From the NCBI GenBank assembly GCA_020428535.1, contig JAGQMS010000008.1:1-38721 (forward strand): a DNA stretch of 38,721 nucleotides. Direction: 5' to 3'. The notes below the pieces were generated by a model. The model had not been told where the DNA came from. It worked only from the letters and a program-made list of their open reading frames with translations, and did not search any database. Both the position numbers and the translations under genes were made by a program. Shown piece after piece: positions 30,742-36,312 of this stretch; positions within the stretch are counted from its first letter, which is position 1, and each line of letters begins with the position of its first letter. This DNA is from Candidatus Saccharimonadota bacterium (GTDB lineage: Bacteria > Patescibacteriota > Saccharimonadia > Saccharimonadales > JAGQMS01).

Positions 30742-31445
30742 TTGGCTAGGTACTTTCTGCGTAGTTCTGGTTCAAGTTTTTCAATTGCATAGCGGAGAGC
30801 AGTTCGGGGCATAGTTTTTGCATGTTTGTCTAAGAACACGGTTAGAGTTTCTTGACCAAACTTTTTGCCAACTTCTCGCAATACCCAACCAACGGCTTTG
30901 TGCATTAGGTCATGCTTGTCTCGTAGCAATAGCTCAGCCAGCCTCAAAGAATGCGTAGCATCGCCATCTCTCAAAAAAGTGAATGTTGAGATTATTGCCG
31001 TGCGTCTTTCCCAAAGATTTTCTGATTTTGCGAGTTCATAAAGAATATCCACTGGTTTGTCTAAAAGATATTCCCCAATAACGTGAGGGCAAGAAATATC
31101 AACCATATCCCAGTTGTTGATTTGTTTGTTGCGGAGTGCCTGGAGATATAGATTAAAAAGATCATCTTGCCTAGCGGGGCTAGCTTTTTTGAACGTATCG
31201 GCCATGATCACTACCGCTGCGACTCGGTGTTCGTGTATAGGGCTTCGGAAGAGTTGCCCAAGATTTTCAATATCTAGCTTGCGATATTTTTTGCAAATTT
31301 TTCTGATTTCCGGCATCGTAACACCAACAAACTGGTCACCTTCCCCGTATTCGCCCTTGCCAGTTTTGAAAAAGCGCATAGAGCCTTTGGCACGAACAGT
31401 GTCGCCAGTATTGGTTATCTCCGCCATCAGAGTTTTAGCGTTCAT
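30738..31445 (-). CDS. AlkD-like DNA alkylation repair protein
   Basis: 235 residues made of helical HEAT-like repeats. FVGVTMPEIRKICKKY, NNWDMVDISCPHVIG, WERRTAIISTFTFLRDG and HKAVGWVLREVGKK follow the AlkD order, including the Trp and Asp that face the lesion in this 3-methyladenine/7-methylguanine glycosylase family. It removes alkylated bases without flipping them, as known for Bacillus AlkD. TATACT lies 6 nt before the ATG, so leaderless. It heads a two-gene operon with the zincin. Confidence 0.9.
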   Translation of the reverse strand: MNAKTLMAEITNTGDTVRAKGSMRFFKTGKGEYGEGDQFVGVTMPEIRKICKKYRKLDIENLGQLFRSPIHEHRVAAVVIMADTFKKASPARQDDLFNLYLQALRNKQINNWDMVDISCPHVIGEYLLDKPVDILYELAKSENLWERRTAIISTFTFLRDGDATHSLRLAELLLRDKHDLMHKAVGWVLREVGKKFGQETLTVFLDKHAKTMPRTALRYAIEKLEPELRRKYLAK

Positions 31446-31507
31446 ATATAAAGTATACTACCTATCAAAAGTTGTATAATACATGAATATGTTGTATAAT
31501 AATTATC
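31446..31507. promoter_or_regulatory. Divergent leaderless promoters between the AlkD-like gene and the 151-residue orphan
   Basis: Plus: TTGTAT (31472-31477), a 17-nt spacer and TATAAT (31495-31500), 7 nt before the ATG at 31508. The word GTTGTATAATA occurs twice, 20 bp apart, and forms both boxes. Minus: TATACT (31452-31457) is 6 nt before the ATG at 31443-31445. Confidence 0.65.
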
Positions 31508-31963
31508 ATGAATAATACAAATAAAAGATGCTCCAAGTGTCCTATTGCTGAAATAGAACGCTCTGCCATTGCTATGGAGCAAGAAAGATATCGCCAATTA
31601 CTTGATGAGGCATTTAGCTCCGAAATAGATGATGAGATATTAGAAATAGTCTCACAAGATGGTCACCCATTTATGCAGCTCATTAATGAGTTCTTGAGGT
31701 TAGACGGTACTGAGATCGCAGAGGAAATTGCTGTTGCTATAAGAAAATCTTACGCAGAGTTTATTGATTTTGTAGATCATCATAGAGAAATCCATGAAGC
31801 TAGACTTCAGACGTTAGTGACAGGCTGTGAAGGTCCGTTGTGTATGCGTGCAAAAAAAGCGGGTCGGGTTGTAACGGTAACAGTTTGCAATAGCCCAAGC
31901 ATGTATGATGGTCATACTGAGAGTGAAACTGTTCACATACAAAGAGACAGAGAGATGTCCTAA
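31508..31963 (+). CDS. Cysteine-containing hypothetical protein C, 151 residues
   Basis: Not recognised. RCSKCP at the N-terminus and GCEGPLC plus VTVC near residues 108-130 could make a metal site joined by a long helical middle (AMEQERYRQLLDEAF, EEIAVAIRKSYAEFI). Soluble and acidic. The start is fixed by a perfect promoter 7 nt upstream. Its cysteine layout recalls the pair at 21057-21870, but no direct similarity beyond the cysteines is clear. Confidence 0.65.
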   Translation: MNNTNKRCSKCPIAEIERSAIAMEQERYRQLLDEAFSSEIDDEILEIVSQDGHPFMQLINEFLRLDGTEIAEEIAVAIRKSYAEFIDFVDHHREIHEARLQTLVTGCEGPLCMRAKKAGRVVTVTVCNSPSMYDGHTESETVHIQRDREMS

Positions 31964-31971
31964 ATAGCAAA

Positions 31972-32034
31972 AGCCCCGCAACTGTTGAGGAAGCGAGGCG
32001 ATTGCCTTCAGAGCTTCTCCCCCAGTTCGGGGCT
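31972..32034 (-). terminator. Composite terminator after cdsA
   Basis: AGCCCCG (minus 32034-32028) and the next AACT pair with AGTT and CGGGGCT at 31984-31972, with one bulged base. A second stem (GAAGC/GCTTC) and AGGC/GCCT sit inside. TTTTGC follows on the minus strand. The cdsA stop codon lies in the outer arm. Confidence 0.7.
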
Positions 32035-32704
32035 AGATGATGACCGCTATTTGCCAGATGCCCACTGTCGCGAAGACGGTGAACATGGCATCGAAACGAT
32101 CCATGAATCCGCCATGGTCACCCAACAACCGAGAGAAGTCCTTAATACCCAGCTTTCGTTTGATGTAGCTCTCCAGCAGGTCACCCGCTTCGGCGACCAC
32201 GCAGGTCAGCAGAATCATAGCCAAGATGATGCCGGTTTTGCCCCAGGTGTGGTTAACCCAGGACGAAAGAAACAGCACAACCCCTGCGAGCACCGAGCCG
32301 ACGAATATCCCACCGAACAGACCTTCTCGGGTCTTGTTCGGTGATATCACTGGTGCCAACTTGTGCTTACCCCACTTCTTACCGATGAAGTAGGCGAAGG
32401 TGTCTGTTCCCATCACTGCCACGGCATTGACGATTATCAGTGTCGAGCCGTAGCGAGTATGGCGTAGTTGAATTGCGCTATATGCGCCAAACCCTACTGT
32501 GGCACTTAAGATGAGTGGCAGAAACACTCCAGGGAGTAATTTCTGTGCGCTCAGCGCAAGAAACTGTTGCCAGAGTATCTCGCTCAAGCAGATAAGCGAC
32601 AATGCAAAGATGAATATAGGCCATGCCGACCGGAAGCCGAAGCACAAGACCTCGACTACAACGATCAGAATGGCGTAGCCAGTGCGATTCTTGAGATCGG
32701 ACAT
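32033..32704 (-). CDS. cdsA: Phosphatidate cytidylyltransferase CdsA
   Basis: About 223 residues from the ATG at 32702-32704, which has GGGGG 7 nt upstream. A frame 26 codons longer would run through the promoter and is rejected. Seven or so membrane helices. The family signature is present near the C-terminus: AGDLLESYIKRKLGIKD and LLGDHGGFMDRFDAM (usual form LPGHGGxxDRxD). It makes CDP-diacylglycerol from phosphatidate and CTP, the entry to phospholipid synthesis. GC content is higher than in neighbours (33 of 60 bases in a stretch I counted), so it may have been acquired. Confidence 0.92.
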   Translation of the reverse strand: MSDLKNRTGYAILIVVVEVLCFGFRSAWPIFIFALSLICLSEILWQQFLALSAQKLLPGVFLPLILSATVGFGAYSAIQLRHTRYGSTLIIVNAVAVMGTDTFAYFIGKKWGKHKLAPVISPNKTREGLFGGIFVGSVLAGVVLFLSSWVNHTWGKTGIILAMILLTCVVAEAGDLLESYIKRKLGIKDFSRLLGDHGGFMDRFDAMFTVFATVGIWQIAVII

Positions 32705-32711
32705 TGGAATT

Positions 32712-32750
32712 CCCCCAGTTTGAAAGGTACGATGGAATAGGTATATTATA
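32712..32750 (-). promoter_or_regulatory. Promoter and ribosome site of cdsA
   Basis: TATAAT (32745-32750, minus) gives a leader of about 34 nt with GGGGG at 32712-32716. This signal fixes the start codon at 32704. Confidence 0.6.
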
Positions 32751-32817
32751 CAATAATACAAGAAATAGTAAAAACTCTGCACTAACAGTTGTAGTTATGC
32801 TAAATATATTGTAGAGT

Positions 32818-34314
32818 ATGTTGATGATAGGTTACGAGCTTTGCGAAGTATTTAAAGGTGATAGGTGGGTCGCTCCTCAGGCCCGCGAAGTTGTAATTGA
32901 CCCCGACAGAGTACCAATCTTAACCTCGAGCATAGATTTCGGAATTACGCCTTTTAAGCGTACAAGTGTACTCCATGGAAGATGTTTTGAAGATACTGGT
33001 AGTGTTGCTCTCCGCCTAGCGGGTTTATTTGACGAACATAGAAATAATTACCCGTCGTTGAGCATAAAAGGCGCGAGTTGTGCCGAAGCAGAAGCTTCCG
33101 TAGCACCGAATGAACCGGGCGAAGTAAAAGTTGTAGGTATGTTGAATGCAGATGTATTCGATCGGGTTAGGCAGGTTAGCGAACTCTTGAGGGCTCAGGG
33201 CGTGCTAACGGAGTGGCCATTTTATTCAGCAAGGTTAAAAAAATTTCCTAACGATAGCCTTGACGGGCCAGCCCGACTTCCGATTAAACTTCTGAGAGAG
33301 CATCTAAAAGAGGCATATACCTCGAATCTAAGTTCTCAGCTCGGTGTTTACGATAAAGAAGTTTATCCAAGGATGAAATATGCTTTATCAGAATGGCAAA
33401 TTATCGGTCTGTTAGGTTGTGCGCAGAAAGTAGTTGATGGGTTGGACGGATTTGATTTTGGTGTAATGTATCGAGGGATGTTATCAAACGTTCGTATTGG
33501 CGAACTTACAAAATTTGTAACTAAGGCAGAACTAAATGCACATCTTTCTAGCGCCATTCGAGCTCTACAGGCGCGTGACCTTGATGGATTTGGTTTCGAA
33601 CGAGATTTACGCGCGTTAGACCCAGATTCAGAACAAGATCTTGAAAAATATCTTAGGCAAGTATTACCACAAATAATTGGTGAAAATCTAGCACATTTCC
33701 ATGGTACAGGTTGCTTCCACAAATATTTACACCCTGGGAATTTTACTATTGCTGGTGAAATTGTCGATCTTGACTCTGTGAGAAACGGCGAGCTCTTTGA
33801 AGATGATGAAATGGTTGGGCCGTATGAATTTCATTACGATCTTCTTATGGCAATGCAGCAGCTGCGTGAAACTTACAAACAGCATTTTCATGAATCAGAA
33901 GAAGCTGCAGATATAGCCGAAGCCATATTGATAGATGCATACTCAGCAGTAAGAATGTTGTCTCAGAATATAACGGATATCGAAATACTACTGCTTGATT
34001 CCGCTTTGATTTTAAGCAGAGATATTACGAGCGAAACAAGCTTGAATCCAATAGCAGTTGATAAGGATGAATTGATCTATGAAATGATTCGAAGAAGTAT
34101 TTTGCATTTTCATGAAGGTTGCCAAGACGCAGAATGTGTTGGAGGGATTGTCGAAGTCATTGGTATGGTGTTGCCACGTGCCCAAAGAATAGTGAGCGCC
34201 CATCTTGAAGCACAAGGTTTAGGGCAAGTGCCTGACTACCTCGTTCTTAAAAATATAGCGTTGGTAGATTTGAACCGTTTAGTAATTAAAATTCAGCAAG
34301 ATCTTAGGAACTAA
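32818..34314 (+). CDS. Pseudokinase-like protein, 498 residues
   Basis: No family is certain. Residues 290-320 look like the catalytic loop of kinase-fold phosphotransferases: ENLAHFHGTGCFHKYLHPGNF then EIVDLDSV. In active enzymes this is H-x-D-L-H-P-x-N and D-F-D/G; here the catalytic Asp position is Tyr303 (H301-K-Y-L-H-P-G-N308), while the metal-binding Asn308 and Asp317 remain. The N-terminal 290 residues are unlike a usual kinase lobe and the last 170 are helical. It may be a pseudokinase or transfer a nucleotide or phosphate by another base. TATATT lies 7 nt before the ATG. It stands alone. Confidence 0.6.
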   Translation: MLMIGYELCEVFKGDRWVAPQAREVVIDPDRVPILTSSIDFGITPFKRTSVLHGRCFEDTGSVALRLAGLFDEHRNNYPSLSIKGASCAEAEASVAPNEPGEVKVVGMLNADVFDRVRQVSELLRAQGVLTEWPFYSARLKKFPNDSLDGPARLPIKLLREHLKEAYTSNLSSQLGVYDKEVYPRMKYALSEWQIIGLLGCAQKVVDGLDGFDFGVMYRGMLSNVRIGELTKFVTKAELNAHLSSAIRALQARDLDGFGFERDLRALDPDSEQDLEKYLRQVLPQIIGENLAHFHGTGCFHKYLHPGNFTIAGEIVDLDSVRNGELFEDDEMVGPYEFHYDLLMAMQQLRETYKQHFHESEEAADIAEAILIDAYSAVRMLSQNITDIEILLLDSALILSRDITSETSLNPIAVDKDELIYEMIRRSILHFHEGCQDAECVGGIVEVIGMVLPRAQRIVSAHLEAQGLGQVPDYLVLKNIALVDLNRLVIKIQQDLRN

Positions 34315-34331
34315 GTCATCCGTTAAGTTAA

Positions 34332-34958
34332 CTAATTTTGGCGGGCTTCGATGATGGCAAGGAGGTTTGGTATAGCTAGAATCAACAAAGGATATTTGTT
34401 GTAGGTCTCAGACCGCACAGAATAGTCATATTTCACAGTGAAAGGGTTGCGGCGCTGTTTGAGTTCGCCAACATCCTGCCCGGAGAAGTTAACTGAATAT
34501 GTTTGAGGCAAGACATATGCCACAAAATCGACATACCGGCGAATAACCCCAAGTGCTACACTATCTTCTGTAATTGTGCCAACTTCTTGGTCTTGAGCAT
34601 TCAAGATGACCCACTCATCGCGTACAAACGCGGACGCTAAGCCTCTTCGGCGCAGTGAGCCAATCAACGCCCCGTTCAAATCAAACATGTCGTATGTCGC
34701 AGCAATATCTATGATATTCCGAGCCTTAACTTTAAACATTGGTTTTGTTTGTTCTTCATCGTGGAAAAACGTAACTTCTTCTTTGAGCTTAAAAGCTTTT
34801 TGTTTGGCGAAGCAAATCAGATTATTTTGCTCGTCAAAGGTCCGGATATTGGTGCCAACTAACTGACCCCACTGCCTCGCAACATGAAAATTTCGCATTG
34901 CAGTTTGCGTTTGACTGTGTTGAGCGGGTTCTGGCATTGAATTCGAAGATTGATCCAT
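34332..34958 (-). CDS. LURP-one/tubby C-terminal-like protein
   Basis: 208 residues. Alternating short strands (ICFAKQKAFKLKEEVTFF, PMFKVKARNII, YDMFDLNGALIGSLRR, WVILNAQDQEVGTI) give the beta-barrel pattern of LURP-one-related and scramblase-like proteins. A hydrophobic helix at the end (YPLLILAIPNLLAII) is the usual central helix of the fold or a membrane anchor. The role in bacteria is unknown; lipid binding is suspected. The N-terminal roughly 20 residues are disordered. Confidence 0.7.
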   Translation of the reverse strand: MDQSSNSMPEPAQHSQTQTAMRNFHVARQWGQLVGTNIRTFDEQNNLICFAKQKAFKLKEEVTFFHDEEQTKPMFKVKARNIIDIAATYDMFDLNGALIGSLRRRGLASAFVRDEWVILNAQDQEVGTITEDSVALGVIRRYVDFVAYVLPQTYSVNFSGQDVGELKQRRNPFTVKYDYSVRSETYNKYPLLILAIPNLLAIIEARQN

Positions 34959-35013
34959 ATTGATCCTTTATTAATGGTTTTATCTTACACCAAATTCCGC
35001 CACATGAGTATTG

Positions 35014-35466
35014 CTATTCGCTTTTAGGGAGCATGTTGTCAACAATAGACCGAGCTTCTGAAACTACTGTCGAAAACGACTTTGACATAGAATCGACTAC
35101 ACGCTCTCGGCCCCAGATTTCATCTGTTAGTGTTATTAACTCAACTGGGGAAGTGCCAGGAATTGCGAGTCTTTCGCCTTCTGTGCCCTCTCCTACTATT
35201 TCAGACGTCCCTACAAAATTTGGGTCTGACATTATCTCTACGACCACGCATCTCCTTGAGCCGTCACGAAAAGGCACAAAAACAACCTGAAACAGATTCA
35301 GTTGTGGTGATTGCTCAAAATCTTTGATAATCTCGCTCATTTTTTTAGCAACAGAAAATAAGCTTGAAGGGCAATCACAGCCATTACTACAATAACCAAA
35401 ATTGTAACCCAAACACCTTTCTTCAAAATGTACCCTTTCGTGGCTATTATGCCTTAAGGATAACAT
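35014..35466 (-). CDS. Cysteine-containing hypothetical protein D, 150 residues
   Basis: Not recognised. ATG at 35464-35466 with a purine-rich TAGAGGT directly before it. The N-terminal part has RCLGYNFGYCSNGCDCP (five cysteines in 16 residues), as in a small metal-binding knuckle. The rest is alpha/beta (LNLFQVVFVPFRDGSRRCVVVEIM) with a helical tail. It joins three other orphan proteins with N-terminal cysteine clusters in this window. Confidence 0.6.
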   Translation of the reverse strand: MLSLRHNSHERVHFEERCLGYNFGYCSNGCDCPSSLFSVAKKMSEIIKDFEQSPQLNLFQVVFVPFRDGSRRCVVVEIMSDPNFVGTSEIVGEGTEGERLAIPGTSPVELITLTDEIWGRERVVDSMSKSFSTVVSEARSIVDNMLPKSE

Positions 35467-35502
35467 ACCTCTAAATACGCTTTAAGTAATTAATATTTCT
35501 AC

Positions 35503-35559
35503 AATTGAAACGGCCCCCGAAGCGGCGTCTACGAGCGGCAGATGCCACTCCTTTCAATT
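35503..35559. other. GC-rich segment closed by an 8-bp inverted repeat
   Basis: AATTGAAA (35503-35510) pairs with TTTCAATT (35552-35559), extended by two G-C pairs after a bulge. The 40-nt interior is GC-rich while the flanks are AT-rich, and contains GCGGC twice. It lies between the SRAP gene and orphan D on the minus strand. It could be a small structured RNA or a 3' end element. No T-run follows. Confidence 0.35.
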
Positions 35560-35582
35560 TGGTATAAACTATCGACAAAACA

Positions 35583-36002
35583 CTAGTCTTCGAGGGGGTA
35601 GATGAGGTTTTCGCGGTTGTTGCGGGGGTTGTTGACGTCTTTGCTGACACGGACAATTTCGAGAGAATCGTCTGGCAGGGGCCTCAAGATATCATCAGCT
35701 TGGCTTTGGGTGAGTTCTAGTGGAGAAAGCCAAACCTCCATTTGCTCGGTGCTCAAAATTGCCGGCATGCGGTTGTGAATTTCGGCCATTTCTTTATTTG
35801 GCGTGGTGGTGATGATCGTGAAGGAGTTGATCACCTCGCCAGATGGGCTCTGCCATTCGTCCCATAGCCCAGCAAAAGAAAAAACTGTTTCGTATTTTGG
35901 GGTGATGTAAAACGGTTGTTTGGTGCCGTCTGCGAGTTTTTGCCATTCATAATAACCTTTGGCTGGCACAATGCAGCGCTTGCTGTTGACGAGGCGTTTC
36001 AC
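35583..36002 (-). pseudogene. SRAP/HMCES-type protein, C-terminal part in shifted frame
   Basis: 139 residues from a GTG that overlaps the TGA of the N-terminal part (GTGA). KRCIVPAKGYYEWQK has the active-site Glu, and AEIHNRMPAIL the active-site His of SRAP proteins (E. coli YedK, human HMCES), which link covalently to abasic sites in single-stranded DNA. The catalytic Cys lies in the other frame. A -1 shift at 36000 would restore one continuous protein with the usual spacing. Either a natural frameshift or break, a coupled two-part protein, or an assembly error. Confidence 0.8.
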
Positions 36003-36265
36003 ATTGGTTTTTCAAACAAGCCCTCTACCCTAGCGTTTATCAGCTTTAGGCCACTTTCTTCGGTTTTGCTCCAGGCTGGCAAAAGCCCCCAGATCATGAA
36101 TTTCAAATGATGTTGCTGTTCCCCGCGAATGATGACCGGCATCTCAGAGCCAGGCGTCACGTTGTAGTTGTCTTGAAAAATCTCCAACTGAGCTTTTTCC
36201 TTCGGGATGAGGTTATATTGATCAACAATGTCCTTAGTACTAAAAAAAGTATATCGTCCGCACAT
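35999..36265 (-). pseudogene. SRAP/HMCES-type protein, N-terminal part
   Basis: 88 residues. MCGRY at the start gives the catalytic Cys2, YNVTPGSEMPVII the family PG motif and LKLINARVE the conserved Asn and Glu. It ends EKPM-TGA just where homologues continue into the helix before the RC-x-x-P segment. The rest of the domain is in the -1 frame at 35583-36002. No other fault is seen. Together the two parts hold all active-site residues. Confidence 0.8.
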
Positions 36266-36312
36266 ACCCCCATTCTCTCACACACACTATGATTAACGGG
36301 ACGGATTTTTAT

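Noticed and set aside
32705-32782. N-terminal extension of cdsA by 26 codons
   Set aside because: It would read through the -10 box, and the ATG at 32704 has a good GGGGG ribosome site.
35471-35656. 61-codon minus-strand frame at the end of the SRAP gene
   Set aside because: Low-complexity Ser/Thr translation in another frame of the SRAP 3' end; no start signal.
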